This document shows positions 45,901 to 55,599 of a stretch of DNA of 64,000 bases, one piece after another. Each line of letters starts with the position of its first letter. Position 1 is the first letter of the stretch. Under the pieces are notes generated by a model that saw only the letters and a program-made list of their open reading frames with translations, made no database searches and was not told the origin of the DNA. Source of the DNA: Roseobacter sp. MH60115 (GTDB taxonomy: Bacteria; Pseudomonadota; Alphaproteobacteria; Rhodobacterales; Rhodobacteraceae); the NCBI RefSeq assembly GCF_015644665.1, contig NZ_JADOBQ010000005.1, positions 310,001 through 374,000 on the forward strand, in the 5' to 3' direction. Both the position numbers and the translations under genes were made by a program.

Positions 45901-48339
45901 TCACTTTCTCGGTTTGGCCCGCAGGGTCGGATCGGCCTGCGTCGGATCCTCCGGCCAGGGGTGGCGCGGGTACCGCCCGCGCATGTCCTTGCGCACATCT
46001 GCGTAGGAGGACGCCCAGAAACCGGGCAGATCTTCGGTGACCTGTATCGGTCGATGCGCAGGCGAGAGCAGCGTGAATTGCACCGGCGTGCCTGCGACCT
46101 GCGGATGCTGCGTGACACCAAAAACCTCCTGCAAGCGCAAAGAGATCCGTGGCCGGGTGTCATCATAATCGATGGCGATCCTGCGGCCGAGCGGGGTGGT
46201 GAAATGCGAGGGGACGGCGGCCTCCATGCGTTGCGTCTGATCCCAGTTCAGCCGCGCCTGCAAAGCAGGACCAAGATCGAAGAATTTCCAGTCGGCCGCC
46301 GTGCGCAGGCCCGCAATATGGGGCAGCAACCAGCTGTCCAACGTCTGCATCAGGTGCGGCTCGGAGAAGTCGGGAAAGCTGTCCTCCGCAGCCTGCATCA
46401 AGCGCGCGCGTGCCATGAAACGGCGTGCTTTGGCGTCCGGGGTCAAACCGATCTGTTGCACACCGTCCAGCATGGCACGCGCCACGTCGTCGGCAGGCGC
46501 TTCCGTCCAGGCACGGTCTTCCAGGATCAGCGCCCCGAATTTTTCCTGCTGTCGTGCCAGCACGCGCCCGTCACGTCTGGACCACACACAGGACGCATGC
46601 CAGCGGATCTGGTCAGGAAAGGTATCGCGCAACTCGGTCTGTGACAGGGCGACCGCCTGACGGATGCGCGCCTCGCGCGGATCGCCATCCAGATCCGTGG
46701 CGACCAGCAGCGATACACCGGCCATCGGATCACTCTCGGGCAGCACCGCCCCTTTGCCGCCGGACAGCAGGAACCGAGGTTTCTCGCCAGGCCGCCGCAT
46801 GCCAACCCGGTCCGGATAGGCAAGAGCGGCCAGCACCCCCGGTGCGTTTGGCCCGGTCGCAGGGGCCTTGGATCTGAGCCTTCTTGCCTCGTCACGAATG
46901 CGAGAGAGAGTGGGGCGATGCGGTTCCCAGCTGTGTTTCGCCCCGAAGGCACCGGGGTTTTTGACCGCATCAATGCGCAGTGAAAGATCAACGGGTGCAC
47001 CACGCAGAACATCGCGTTCAGACAAGATTGCAGCCAGAAGCGGTGCATCACTCCCGCCCAATGTGACCATATGGGCAAGTCGTGGATGTAGAGGTAGGGC
47101 CGCCAATGCCTTGCCATGTGCCGTGATCTGAGCTTTTTCGTCCAGAGCACCGAGCATTTTCAGCACCGTCTGCGCCTCTTCAAACCGCCCGGCGTGAGGG
47201 TGCGTGACGAACTGCATCTGTTCCGGCGTGCCGCCCCAGAGGGCCAGTTCAAGCGCAAGTCCGGTCAAATCACCCACGTCGATTTCAGCCGGAGGATGGG
47301 AAAGCAGGGCGCCTTCCTCGCCTTTCGTCCAGAGCTTGTAGCACACGCCGGGGGCGACACGCCCTGCACGCCCCATCCGCTGTGTGGCCTCCGCGCGCGT
47401 CACCCGCGTCGTGATCAATCGTGACATGCCGGAGCCCGGGTCGAATTCGGCCCGCCGCGCGTATCCCGCATCGATCACGATGCGAATGCCTTCGATGGTC
47501 AGGGAGGTCTCGGCAATGGAGGTGGCCAGAACCACTTTACGCTCTGACCGCGCCGGTGCGATGGCCTTGCGCTGCTCCTTGAAGGGCATGGCTCCGTAGA
47601 GCGGATGCAATGTCGTGTCCGGCGGCAGAGCCCCCTGCAACGCGGCCTGCGTGCGGCGTATCTCCGCTTCGCCGGGCAGAAACACCAGCGCGCTGCCGTC
47701 GTCTGTGTCCAAAGCCTGCAGCGTCAAATCGGCAACCGCCCGTTCCAGTCGTTGCGTTTTGGCCACGGGTTTCGTCAGCCAATGCGGGGTCACCTCGAAG
47801 GCCCGACCCTCCGATGTGAGGATCGGTGCATCCATCAAGCGGGCGATGGGTGCTGCATCCAGCGTCGCGGACATGGCCACAAGCAGCAGATCGTCGCGTA
47901 ATGCGTCCGCCACATCCAGACACAGCGCAAGGCCCAGATCCGCGTTGAGCGAGCGTTCGTGAAATTCGTCAAAGATGACTGCGTCGACATCCGGCAGATC
48001 GGGCTGTGACTGGATCATGCGGGTCAGGATGCCTTCGGTCACCACCTCAATCCGGGTGGCGCGCGACGTCTTGGCTTCGCCCCGGATGCGATATCCGACA
48101 GTGCCACCGACGGCCTCGCCCAGCGTGTCGGCCATCCGTTCGGCTGCTGCACGCGCCGCCAACCTGCGCGGCTCCAGCATGATGATCTTGCCCCGGGCAA
48201 TGTCAGCCTCCAGCATGGCCAGCGGCATCCGCGTGGTCTTACCCGCGCCAGGCGGGGCTTGCAGCACCAGCCGACCACATGCGCGCAGCTGCGCAATGGC
48301 GTCCGGCAGAATGTTGTCGATGGGCAGGGAAAACCGCAT
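45901..48339 (-). CDS. hrpB: ATP-dependent helicase HrpB
   Basis: 812 residues of the DEAH family. Walker A is QAPPGAGKTTRMP, Walker B is VIFDEFHERSLNAD, motif III is MSATLD, and motif VI is ATQRMGRAGRVAPGV. The C-terminal HrpB-specific domain ends with LLSPAHRPIQVTEDLPGFW and HPWPEDPTQA, typical of the family. The start at 48339 follows AGAGG. RNA or DNA substrate is not known. Confidence 0.95.
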   Translation of the reverse strand: MRFSLPIDNILPDAIAQLRACGRLVLQAPPGAGKTTRMPLAMLEADIARGKIIMLEPRRLAARAAAERMADTLGEAVGGTVGYRIRGEAKTSRATRIEVVTEGILTRMIQSQPDLPDVDAVIFDEFHERSLNADLGLALCLDVADALRDDLLLVAMSATLDAAPIARLMDAPILTSEGRAFEVTPHWLTKPVAKTQRLERAVADLTLQALDTDDGSALVFLPGEAEIRRTQAALQGALPPDTTLHPLYGAMPFKEQRKAIAPARSERKVVLATSIAETSLTIEGIRIVIDAGYARRAEFDPGSGMSRLITTRVTRAEATQRMGRAGRVAPGVCYKLWTKGEEGALLSHPPAEIDVGDLTGLALELALWGGTPEQMQFVTHPHAGRFEEAQTVLKMLGALDEKAQITAHGKALAALPLHPRLAHMVTLGGSDAPLLAAILSERDVLRGAPVDLSLRIDAVKNPGAFGAKHSWEPHRPTLSRIRDEARRLRSKAPATGPNAPGVLAALAYPDRVGMRRPGEKPRFLLSGGKGAVLPESDPMAGVSLLVATDLDGDPREARIRQAVALSQTELRDTFPDQIRWHASCVWSRRDGRVLARQQEKFGALILEDRAWTEAPADDVARAMLDGVQQIGLTPDAKARRFMARARLMQAAEDSFPDFSEPHLMQTLDSWLLPHIAGLRTAADWKFFDLGPALQARLNWDQTQRMEAAVPSHFTTPLGRRIAIDYDDTRPRISLRLQEVFGVTQHPQVAGTPVQFTLLSPAHRPIQVTEDLPGFWASSYADVRKDMRGRYPRHPWPEDPTQADPTLRAKPRK

Positions 48340-48433
48340 GCCTCTGCTTAGCGAAAAGCCCCGGCGCAGCCAAGCTCTGGACATTTAGCAACGGCTGCCG
48401 GAAAACCATTTCAGGAAAGAGGGGCAAGGGCCT

Positions 48434-49423
48434 ATGGATATCGCCGATCTGGCAGAGCGTGTCGCACAAGGCGAGCGCCGGGCACTGGCCCGCGCCATCA
48501 CGTTGGTGGAAAGCGCGCGCGCCGATCACCGGCAGCAGGCGGCGGCTTTGCTGGATGCTCTGCCCAAGGATCGGCAGGCGCTGCGTATCGGTCTCTCGGG
48601 CACGCCGGGTGTGGGCAAATCCACCTTCATCGAGAGCTTTGGCATGATGTTGGTGGATCAGGGGTTGAAGGTTGCCGTATTGGCGGTGGATCCGTCCTCG
48701 ACGCGATCTGGTGGATCCATTCTTGGAGACAAGACCCGGATGGACAGGCTGTCGCGGGTACCAAATGCCTTTATCCGCCCGTCCCCCAGCCAGACCCATC
48801 TGGGCGGGGTCGCGCGCCGGTCCCGCGAGGCTGTCGCCCTCTGCGAAGCGGCGGGGTTCGACGTTGTGCTTATCGAGACCGTGGGCGTTGGTCAGTCTGA
48901 AACAGTTGTGGCGCAGATGGCGGATATTTTCCTGCTGCTGCTGGCCCCCGCGGGGGGCGATGAGCTGCAGGGCGTCAAACGCGGGATCATGGAGATTGCG
49001 GATATCATCTTGATCAACAAGGCGGACGGTGATCTGAAACCTGCCGCGACCCGGACCTGTGCCGACTATGCCGGGGCCTTGCGTTTGTTACGTAAGCGTT
49101 CGCAGGACCCCACCGGTTTTCCAAAGGCGATGATGGTCTCGGCGCTGCAGGAACAGGGTCTCAAAGATGTCTGGACCGATCTGACCGGCTTGCGCGACTG
49201 GCGCCAGAGCAATGGGTTCTGGGAGGCGACGCGGGCGGATCAGGCGCGGTATTGGTTCGAACAGGACGTCAGGAATGCGCTTTTGTCTCAGCTGGAGACG
49301 GCGCCTGCCAAGGCACGCCTGGCCATGCTGAGCCAAGATGTGGAGACTGGCGCAAAAACCCCCGCAGCCGCCGCAGAAGAGTTTCTGGCGGATCTACGCA
49401 AAGCCGATGCATCAAATCGGTGA
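48434..49423 (+). CDS. meaB: Methylmalonyl-CoA mutase-associated GTPase MeaB
   Basis: 329 residues of the G3E GTPase family. The P-loop is GLSGTPGVGKSTFIESFG, followed by DPSSTRSGGSILGDKTRM, VLIETVGVGQSETVVAQM and ILINKADGDL. It protects or reloads the B12-dependent methylmalonyl-CoA mutase. No mutase gene is nearby in this window. It is divergent from hrpB. Confidence 0.95.
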   Translation: MDIADLAERVAQGERRALARAITLVESARADHRQQAAALLDALPKDRQALRIGLSGTPGVGKSTFIESFGMMLVDQGLKVAVLAVDPSSTRSGGSILGDKTRMDRLSRVPNAFIRPSPSQTHLGGVARRSREAVALCEAAGFDVVLIETVGVGQSETVVAQMADIFLLLLAPAGGDELQGVKRGIMEIADIILINKADGDLKPAATRTCADYAGALRLLRKRSQDPTGFPKAMMVSALQEQGLKDVWTDLTGLRDWRQSNGFWEATRADQARYWFEQDVRNALLSQLETAPAKARLAMLSQDVETGAKTPAAAAEEFLADLRKADASNR

Positions 49424-49485
49424 ATTCCGCGCCCCTTCGGGTTGACCGGAGGGATGATTCCCACTAAAACCAGCAAACGAATTTC

Positions 49486-49515
49486 CGGGGCGTGGCCTGA
49501 GGCTGCCCCCTTTTG
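49486..49515 (+). terminator. Probable intrinsic terminator after meaB
   Basis: GGGGC at 49487-49491 pairs with GCCCC at about 49505-49509, with an inner GCC/GGC pairing across TGA, and is followed by a TTTTGT tail. It separates meaB from rpmB. Confidence 0.5.
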
Positions 49516-49560
49516 TCGTTTACCGGACCGCCGGGACGGCTCAGATAAAAGGATAAACCC

Positions 49561-49860
49561 ATGTCGCGCGTTTGCGAATTGACCGGAAAAGGCCCGATGA
49601 CTGGCAACAATGTCAGCCACGCCAACAACAAAACCCGCCGGCGTTTTCTGCCGAACCTGAACGATGTGTCCCTGCAGTCCGAAGCACTGGGCCGTGCGTT
49701 CAAGTTCCGCATTTCAGCTGCAGCCCTGCGCACGGTTGACCACCGCGGTGGTCTGGACAAGTTCCTGGCGAAAGCCAAGGACAGCGAGCTGTCGCCCAAC
49801 GCGCTGAAAGTGAAGAAGGCAATCGCCAAGTCGTCCGATACGGCAGAAGCGCTGAGCTGA
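49561..49860 (+). CDS. rpmB: 50S ribosomal protein L28
   Basis: 99 residues: [20 protein letters not shown], then [20 protein letters not shown] and [20 protein letters not shown]. The order and length match alphaproteobacterial L28. It is monocistronic, bounded by two terminators. Confidence 0.98.
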   Translation: MSRVCELTGKGPMTGNNVSHANNKTRRRFLPNLNDVSLQSEALGRAFKFRISAAALRTVDHRGGLDKFLAKAKDSELSPNALKVKKAIAKSSDTAEALS

Positions 49861-49886
49861 TCACAGCCGGTTTTTGAATGTAGGGA

Positions 49887-49920
49887 AACCCTGCCCGGAT
49901 CGGGCGGGGTTTTGTCGTTT
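49887..49920 (+). terminator. Intrinsic terminator of rpmB
   Basis: AACCCTGCCCG at 49887-49897 pairs with CGGGCGGGGTT at 49901-49911 (one G-U pair) across a 3-base loop, followed by TTTGTCGTTT. It lies 27 bases after rpmB and abuts the convergent cobB stop. Confidence 0.85.
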
Positions 49921-50612
49921 CAGCCCTTCAACAGTTCCGAGACCCAGAGCGGCAGGGTCTGGCTGGCCGGTCCGATGCGGATATCGTCGAATTGGCTGCC
50001 GACCAGCGAGGGTTCGAGGTTGAATTCAACGGTATGTGCGCCTGACCTGCGGGCCTCGGCCACAAAACCTGCGGCGGGATAGACGTTGCCGGAGGTGCCG
50101 ATGCTGGCAAAGACATCCGCGCCTGCCAGATGATCGAAAATCTCATCCATGTCGTAGGGCATCTCGCCAAACCAGACGATATCGGGGCGGGCTGTCGGCG
50201 CCTGACACGCGGGGCAGGTGTCGCCCGGTGCCATGGCCAGCGGCGCGGGCCAGCGATGATCGCATGCGGCGCAGAGCGCGCTTTTGAGCGCGCCGTGCAT
50301 GTGCATCACTTTCCTGCTGCCTGCTTTTTCGTGCAGGTCATCCACATTCTGCGTGATCACGACAACCTCGCCGCTGAAGGCCTCCTCCAACTCGGCCAGC
50401 GCGATATGGCCTGCGTTGGGTGCGGCCTCCGCTGCCTGCGCGCGCCGCGCATTGTAGAAATCAACCACAAGCTTTGGATCACGGGCGAAGCCTTCTGGCG
50501 TGGCCACATCTTCGATCCGGTGCTGTGCCCAAAGTCCGCCTTCGGCCCGAAATGTACCCAGACCGCTTTCCGCGGAAATGCCTGCACCGGTAAGGATTAC
50601 GATTTTCTGCAT
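49920..50612 (-). CDS. cobB: NAD-dependent protein deacylase (sirtuin)
   Basis: 230 residues. NAD binding: ILTGAGISAESGLGTFR; catalytic region: VVITQNVDDLHEKAG and HMHGALKSA; zinc cysteines in LCAACDHRW and TCPACQAP. The Y53-N-A-R56 motif (FYNARRAQ) fits the class III desuccinylase/demalonylase subgroup. It removes lysine acyl groups using NAD. Confidence 0.95.
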   Translation of the reverse strand: MQKIVILTGAGISAESGLGTFRAEGGLWAQHRIEDVATPEGFARDPKLVVDFYNARRAQAAEAAPNAGHIALAELEEAFSGEVVVITQNVDDLHEKAGSRKVMHMHGALKSALCAACDHRWPAPLAMAPGDTCPACQAPTARPDIVWFGEMPYDMDEIFDHLAGADVFASIGTSGNVYPAAGFVAEARRSGAHTVEFNLEPSLVGSQFDDIRIGPASQTLPLWVSELLKG

Positions 50613-50678
50613 GGGCCTGCCTCCTGATATCTTGACCCATAGATGCCGCGCCCGTGCACCGGTGTCAAAGTGCGGGCG

Positions 50679-51638
50679 TCAGGCTTCCAGAACCTGCAAG
50701 TGACCAGACAGGAAAGACAGCTCGGCAAGGGCGGGATCAATCATGTGGGTCTTGATCAACCGCCGCATCGTTTGCGCCACGTTCAATGGCACATCGTCCG
50801 CCCAGTCTTCGCTTGCAAAGAGTGATATCTGCCGGGAAAACGGCGACCCGGGCAGGGGGTAAGCGACCAAATCGCCGTGAAACCGATGTGCACGCATGTA
50901 CCCTAGAGGCGTTGTGATCGTCCAGCCAATGCCGCGCGCGACCATGGCCATCAGCGCCAGATGGCTGCCGATTTCGAAGCGTTCGGGGTGATCGCCCATA
51001 TGTCCTGCAAGATGCGCTTCGATCTGGTGGCGGATCAACTGATCCGCGTCGTAGCGCAGGAAGGGCAAGCCATCCGGTGCAGGCAGTGCGTTTTCAGCCA
51101 CCTTGGTTCCCTTGGGCGCCACCAGCATGAAGGGATCCCGCGCCAGCGGATGTTCAATGACCCCCTCCAATGGCCGGCCCGTACTGGCGGAAATTGCCAG
51201 GTGCAGGCGCTTTTCCACCATCGCCAGTGCCAGATCATTGCTGGAGGCGGTAATCATCTTGAACTGGCAGCCGGTGAGACTGTCGGCGAGGATCGTTGCC
51301 AACCGCGGCGTCAGGCTGTCGTCGAAATCATCGATGATGCCGATGCTGAGGGCGCGGAGATGAGCGAGGTCCATCACGGTTAACTCACTTTGCGCCAACC
51401 GCAACTCAGCCAGTGCGGCCTCGGCCCGGTGCAGGAAAAGCGTGCCGGCGGGGGTCAGGCGCATCGGTCTGCGCCCGTGATCGATGAGGTCCGTGCTAAG
51501 AGCCGCCTCAAGGTTGCGCAGTTGTTGGCTGACGGCAGGTTGACTGAGACCCGTGCGCGCGGCGGCCTGCGCGACCGAACCGGTGCTGGCCAGGGCCTCG
51601 AAAACCTCCAGCCCGCGCAATGTGATCCCCTTCATCAT
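50679..51638 (-). CDS. LysR family transcriptional regulator
   Basis: 319 residues. The N-terminal winged helix MKGITLRGLEVFEALASTGS and LSQPAVSQQLRNLEAALSTD are clear, followed by a periplasmic-binding-like effector domain. The start at 51638 follows AAGGG at 8 bases; the frame is open to 51806. It diverges from the amidohydrolase gene at 51821, so it may regulate that gene, with the roughly 180-base gap holding the shared operator. The effector is unknown. Confidence 0.9.
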   Translation of the reverse strand: MMKGITLRGLEVFEALASTGSVAQAAARTGLSQPAVSQQLRNLEAALSTDLIDHGRRPMRLTPAGTLFLHRAEAALAELRLAQSELTVMDLAHLRALSIGIIDDFDDSLTPRLATILADSLTGCQFKMITASSNDLALAMVEKRLHLAISASTGRPLEGVIEHPLARDPFMLVAPKGTKVAENALPAPDGLPFLRYDADQLIRHQIEAHLAGHMGDHPERFEIGSHLALMAMVARGIGWTITTPLGYMRAHRFHGDLVAYPLPGSPFSRQISLFASEDWADDVPLNVAQTMRRLIKTHMIDPALAELSFLSGHLQVLEA

Positions 51639-51820
51639 GTCGAACACCCTTCGCGCAGTTTCGGGTTTCTTGAGTGTATTCATGCCATGCGTCAAGAAAT
51701 ATTGAGCACTCACATGCTCTACATGTCGAATTTTCAAAGATATCGGCGCAGCCATGGGCACTTGCAGCGGGGCAGGATTTGCCGGAGGGTAGGGCGCCAA
51801 CACCACAGGGACTTTCCAAC

Positions 51821-52696
51821 GTGATCATTGCCACAGCTGCTTACCCGCTCGATTTCCTGACGTCCTGGGCGCAATATGAGGACAAGATTTCCGCCTGGGT
51901 GTTCGAGGCGGCGCAGGCGGGCGCGAAACTGGCGATTTTTCCTGAGTATGGTGCGATGGAACTGGCCACGCTTGGCGGCGAGGCCGCCGCCGGTGATCTG
52001 GAACGATCGCTCTACGCTGTCTCTGACAGATTGCCCGAGGCGGACGTCCTGCACGGCAAACTGGCGGCTGCGCATGACATCCACATTCTGGCGGCATCGG
52101 GACCGGCGGCCACTGCAACACGCCCGGTTAACCGCGCGCGTCTCTTTGCACCCGGCGGTCAGATCGGGATGCAGGACAAGCAGATCATGACACGATTCGA
52201 GCGCGACATCTGGGGCGTAATCGGCGGCGGACCGCTGCAAATCTTTGATACGGCCATCGGCAAAATCGGCATACTGATCTGTTATGACAGTGAATTTCCG
52301 TTGTTAGGCCGGGCATTGGCGGACTGTGACATCATCCTTGTGCCGTCCTGCACCGAGGCATTGTCCGGGTACTGGCGCGTGCGCATTGGGGCGATGGCCC
52401 GCGCACTGGAGAGCCAATGCGTCAGCGTCATGGCCTCGCTGGTGGGAGAGGCACCCTGGTCGGAGGCCGTGGATATCTCGACCGGGACAGGGGGTGCCTT
52501 TGGCCCGCCGGATACAGGCTTTCCAGCCAATGGGGTCTTGGCCGTGGGCGAAATAGGGGTTCCGGGCTGGACCTATGCAGAGGTGGATTTGCAGGCCATC
52601 GCCCATGTGCGGGCAGATGGCGTTGTGCTCGGGCGCACCCACTGGGCCGAGCAGATTGGCCGGGACGCTGCGGCGCCAATTGTGACCTTGCGCTGA
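51821..52696 (+). CDS. Carbon-nitrogen hydrolase (nitrilase superfamily)
   Basis: 291 residues from a GTG at 51821 (VIIATAAYPLDFLTSW). The catalytic Glu is in LAIFPEYGAMELA, the Lys in GMQDKQIMTRFE and the Cys in ILICYDSEFPLL. It cleaves an amide or nitrile of unknown identity. AGGGA lies upstream; the longer frame from 51674 overlaps the LysR gene and is less likely. The LysR regulator is divergent. Confidence 0.9.
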   Translation: MIIATAAYPLDFLTSWAQYEDKISAWVFEAAQAGAKLAIFPEYGAMELATLGGEAAAGDLERSLYAVSDRLPEADVLHGKLAAAHDIHILAASGPAATATRPVNRARLFAPGGQIGMQDKQIMTRFERDIWGVIGGGPLQIFDTAIGKIGILICYDSEFPLLGRALADCDIILVPSCTEALSGYWRVRIGAMARALESQCVSVMASLVGEAPWSEAVDISTGTGGAFGPPDTGFPANGVLAVGEIGVPGWTYAEVDLQAIAHVRADGVVLGRTHWAEQIGRDAAAPIVTLR

Positions 52697-52775
52697 ATCC
52701 CCCTTGAAAACAGCTTCGAATGCGCGCATTTAAGCGGCGTCCACAAATGGGTGGGCGTGCAATGAAGGAGAAACC

Positions 52776-52994
52776 ATGGCCAAGGAAGATACGCTCGAAT
52801 TTCCCGGTGTCGTGAAGGAACTCCTGCCAAATGCGACATTTCGGGTCGAGCTTGAAAACGGCCATGAGATCATCGCACATACGGCAGGCAAGATGCGCAA
52901 GAACCGCATCCGCGTTCTGGCTGGCGACAAGGTGCAGGTTGAGATGACCCCCTACGATCTGACAAAGGGTCGGATCAACTACCGTTTCAAGTAA
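52776..52994 (+). CDS. infA: Translation initiation factor IF-1
   Basis: 72 residues, exact family size: [40 protein letters not shown] and [13 protein letters not shown]-fold protein that helps start-site selection on the 30S subunit. First gene of infA-maf-rng-yacG. Preceded by AAGGAG. Confidence 0.99.
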   Translation: MAKEDTLEFPGVVKELLPNATFRVELENGHEIIAHTAGKMRKNRIRVLAGDKVQVEMTPYDLTKGRINYRFK

Positions 52995-52998
52995 CCCC

Positions 52999-53574
52999 TT
53001 GTTTATTCTGGGGTCTGGAAGTCCGCGCCGCAAGGAATTGTTGGCGCAAATCGGCGTTGTGCCGGATGATATTCGTGCGCCGGACATTGACGAGGACCCG
53101 TTGAAGGGCGAATTGCCGCGCCCCTATTGCCGTCGGATCACCCGCGCGAAGGTGGCGGCTGTCACGGCGGAAGCTGATAATGTCGTACTCTGCGCGGATA
53201 CTACGGTGGCACTGGGCCGCCGCATTCTGGGAAAACCGGCTGACGCAGCGGAGGCGGCGGCTTTTCTGCGCCTGTTGTCGGGCCGTCGGCACCGGGTGAT
53301 CACCGCCGTGGCAGTGCGGCGGGGCGAGGAGATCTGGGAAAAGGATGTGGTCAGCACGGTGCGCATGAAATCTCTGTCAGATGAAGAGTTGAATTCCTAT
53401 CTGGCGACGCAGGACTGGCGCGGCAAGGCAGGGGGTTACGGCATTCAGGGGCCCGCAGGGGCGTTGATCCCCTGGATCAGTGGCTCCTTCACCGGCATCG
53501 TTGGATTGCCCTTGGCGGAAACGGCGAACCTGCTCAGGGCCGCCGGACATCCTGTGTTGCAGGCCCCTTCATGA
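52999..53574 (+). CDS. Maf family nucleoside triphosphate pyrophosphatase
   Basis: 191 residues. The N-terminal [18 protein letters not shown] and [20 protein letters not shown] are the Maf active-site motifs, and [20 protein letters not shown] is the C-terminal signature. It hydrolyses non-canonical or dTTP/UTP-type nucleotides. A TTG at 52999, 4 bases after infA, is the only sensible start. The stop overlaps rng (ATGA, 53571-53574). Confidence 0.92.
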   Translation: MFILGSGSPRRKELLAQIGVVPDDIRAPDIDEDPLKGELPRPYCRRITRAKVAAVTAEADNVVLCADTTVALGRRILGKPADAAEAAAFLRLLSGRRHRVITAVAVRRGEEIWEKDVVSTVRMKSLSDEELNSYLATQDWRGKAGGYGIQGPAGALIPWISGSFTGIVGLPLAETANLLRAAGHPVLQAPS

Positions 53575-54593
53575 AGGGCCGGAGTATCATTCTCGATCAT
53601 ATAGGCGACCGCGAGGCCGCCGCCCTCATGGTTGATGGTCAGCTTGAAGATATCCTGATCGATACCGATGCGCCGCGTCCCGGGACCGTGTACCGCGCGA
53701 TTGCCGACCGGCCCGTAAAAGGGCAGGGGGGCATGTTCCTGAAAACACCTGACGGGTCTGCCTTTCTGCGGCAGATCAAGGGGTTGGCGCCGGGGCAGCC
53801 CATTCTGGTGCAGGTCACGGGCTATGCCGAACCGGGCAAGGCCTTGCCGGTCACCCAGAAACTGCTCTTCAAAAGCCGTTACGCGATTGTCACGCCCGGC
53901 GCGCCGGGGATCAATATCAGCCGCCAGATCAAGGATGAGGCCGAACGCGACCGGCTTCTGGAAATTGCGCATGACGCCCTGTCGGATCAACCCACGGGCC
54001 TGATCCTGCGGTCCTCCTGTGACGGCGCGCCGGTCGACGCGATTGCGGAAGACATCGCGCAAATGGCCGAGCTCGCGGCACGTATCCTGGCGGATGAAAG
54101 TCAGGAGATGGAGGTGCTCGCCGAAGGCGATGGTCCGCATCTCTTGGCTTGGCGCGACTGGGTGGCGCCAGCCGAGGTCGTGACCGATGCAGGTGGGTTC
54201 GAGACCCACGGCGTGCTGGATGCCCTGGAAACGGTGCGCGGCACGGAGGTTTCTCTGGGCTCTGGCGCGCGCCTCTACGTTGAGCCGACCCGCGCTCTGG
54301 TTGCCGTCGATGTCAACACGGGTTCGGATGCGTCGCTGGCCGCAGGGATCAAGGCCAATATGGCCTGTGCCAAGGCTCTGCCGCGCGCGCTGCGCCTGCG
54401 CGGTCTGGGGGGTCAGATCGTGCTCGACCTCGCTCCCATGCCCAAGAAAGATCGCCGCAGCTTCGAGACGGCGCTGCGCCAAGGCTTTCGAAGGGACGAT
54501 ATCGAAACGGCGCTGGTTGGCTGGACACCGCTGGGCCATTTTGAACTCCAGCGCAAACGCGCGCGCCTGCCATTGAGCGAGGTTCTGACATGA
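53571..54593 (+). CDS. rng: Ribonuclease E/G family protein (short form)
   Basis: 340 residues. The catalytic DNase-I-like part is seen: [38 protein letters not shown], with an N-terminal [20 protein letters not shown]. It lacks the long C-terminal scaffold of RNase E and resembles RNase G or short alphaproteobacterial forms, and probably processes rRNA or mRNA. ATGA overlaps with both maf and yacG. Confidence 0.92.
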   Translation: MKGRSIILDHIGDREAAALMVDGQLEDILIDTDAPRPGTVYRAIADRPVKGQGGMFLKTPDGSAFLRQIKGLAPGQPILVQVTGYAEPGKALPVTQKLLFKSRYAIVTPGAPGINISRQIKDEAERDRLLEIAHDALSDQPTGLILRSSCDGAPVDAIAEDIAQMAELAARILADESQEMEVLAEGDGPHLLAWRDWVAPAEVVTDAGGFETHGVLDALETVRGTEVSLGSGARLYVEPTRALVAVDVNTGSDASLAAGIKANMACAKALPRALRLRGLGGQIVLDLAPMPKKDRRSFETALRQGFRRDDIETALVGWTPLGHFELQRKRARLPLSEVLT

Positions 54594-54790
54594 GCTGCCC
54601 GATTTGCGGCAATGCAACGGTGCCTGAGATGCGTCCGTTCTGCTCCAAGCGCTGCGCGGATCGTGATCTGGCGCGCTGGTTCAATGGTAGCTACGCGGTA
54701 CCCTCGACGGACCCGGAAGACATCGAAGAACTCGATGAGGCGCTGGAAGAAGCCGCACGCGACCAGCGTGGTCCTGAAAAACCGCACTAG
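54590..54790 (+). CDS. yacG: DNA gyrase inhibitor YacG
   Basis: 66 residues with the four zinc-binding cysteines in [10 protein letters not shown] and FCSKRCADRDLARWFNGSY. YacG binds GyrB and blocks supercoiling in enterobacteria. The start overlaps the rng stop (ATGA). It ends the operon before a terminator. Confidence 0.95.
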   Translation: MSCPICGNATVPEMRPFCSKRCADRDLARWFNGSYAVPSTDPEDIEELDEALEEAARDQRGPEKPH

Positions 54791-54802
54791 CTCCAGACAG
54801 GT

Positions 54803-54829
54803 AAGGTGGGCTTCAGGCCACCTTTGTTC
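54803..54829 (+). terminator. Probable intrinsic terminator of the infA-yacG operon
   Basis: AAGGTGG at 54803-54809 pairs with CCACCTT at 54818-54824 across an 8-base loop, followed by TGTTC. It sits between the convergent yacG and Anbu genes and may act in both directions. Confidence 0.5.
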
Positions 54830-55559
54830 ACAGGTCGAAGGTGGGTAACTGATCGAAGGCCGTGCGCAAGGCATCGCCCCATCCGGTTGAAATGCTCTGA
54901 TAGACGGCGTCATCCTGCTCGATCCGGCGGTCCAGCAGCGGCGCGTAGGCGTCATTCTCATAGACCATCAGATCGAAAGGAGGCGCGACAGAGAGGTTGG
55001 AGCGCACGGTGGAATCGAAGGAGACCAGCAACAGCTTCACGGCATCTTCAAAGCGCATATGCGGCTCGTAGACGCGCACCAGAATGGGGCGCCCGTACTT
55101 CGTCTCGCCAATCTGGAAAAACGGCGTCTCCGACGTCACCTCGATGAAATTCCCTTCCGGGTAGATCATGAACATGGTGGGCGCGCCGCCCTTGATCTGT
55201 CCGCCCACGATCACGGTGGCCTGAAACGCGGCATCCCCCGTCTGACCCACGGGCGCACTCTGGGCGATGACCTCTTTCAACGTCGATCCGACCATGCGCG
55301 CGACCTGAAACATCGACGGCGCACGCAGGATCGACGGATCGCGGTCCCCCACAGCCTTTACCCGCTCTTCGATCAGGCTGACCAGCGCCTGCGTGGTGGC
55401 CAGATTGCCGGCCGTCATCAGCGTGATCAACCGCTCGCCCGGCACGCCCCACTGAAACATCTTGCGCGTTTTTGAAAAGTTGTCGACGCCCGCGTTGGTG
55501 CGGGTGTCGGACATGAACACAAGGCCGCGATCCAGGCGCAGGCCCACACAATAGGTCAT
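54828..55559 (-). CDS. Anbu-type proteasome-like peptidase
   Basis: 243 residues, an N-terminal nucleophile hydrolase. MTYCVGLRLDRGLVFMSDTR gives Thr2 as the expected nucleophile after Met removal, Asp18 and Lys33 as catalytic partners, as in the Anbu branch of bacterial proteasome homologues. GERLITLMTAGNLATTQA is also typical. Anbu forms ring or helical assemblies, and its substrate is unclear. It is the last gene of a four-gene cluster with a transglutaminase-like protein, an alpha-E protein and an ATP-grasp protein. Confidence 0.93.
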   Translation of the reverse strand: MTYCVGLRLDRGLVFMSDTRTNAGVDNFSKTRKMFQWGVPGERLITLMTAGNLATTQALVSLIEERVKAVGDRDPSILRAPSMFQVARMVGSTLKEVIAQSAPVGQTGDAAFQATVIVGGQIKGGAPTMFMIYPEGNFIEVTSETPFFQIGETKYGRPILVRVYEPHMRFEDAVKLLLVSFDSTVRSNLSVAPPFDLMVYENDAYAPLLDRRIEQDDAVYQSISTGWGDALRTAFDQLPTFDL

Positions 55560-55599
55560 GAAGATTTCCAGTCGTCAGGCAGTCTTTCAGGGCAGAGGC

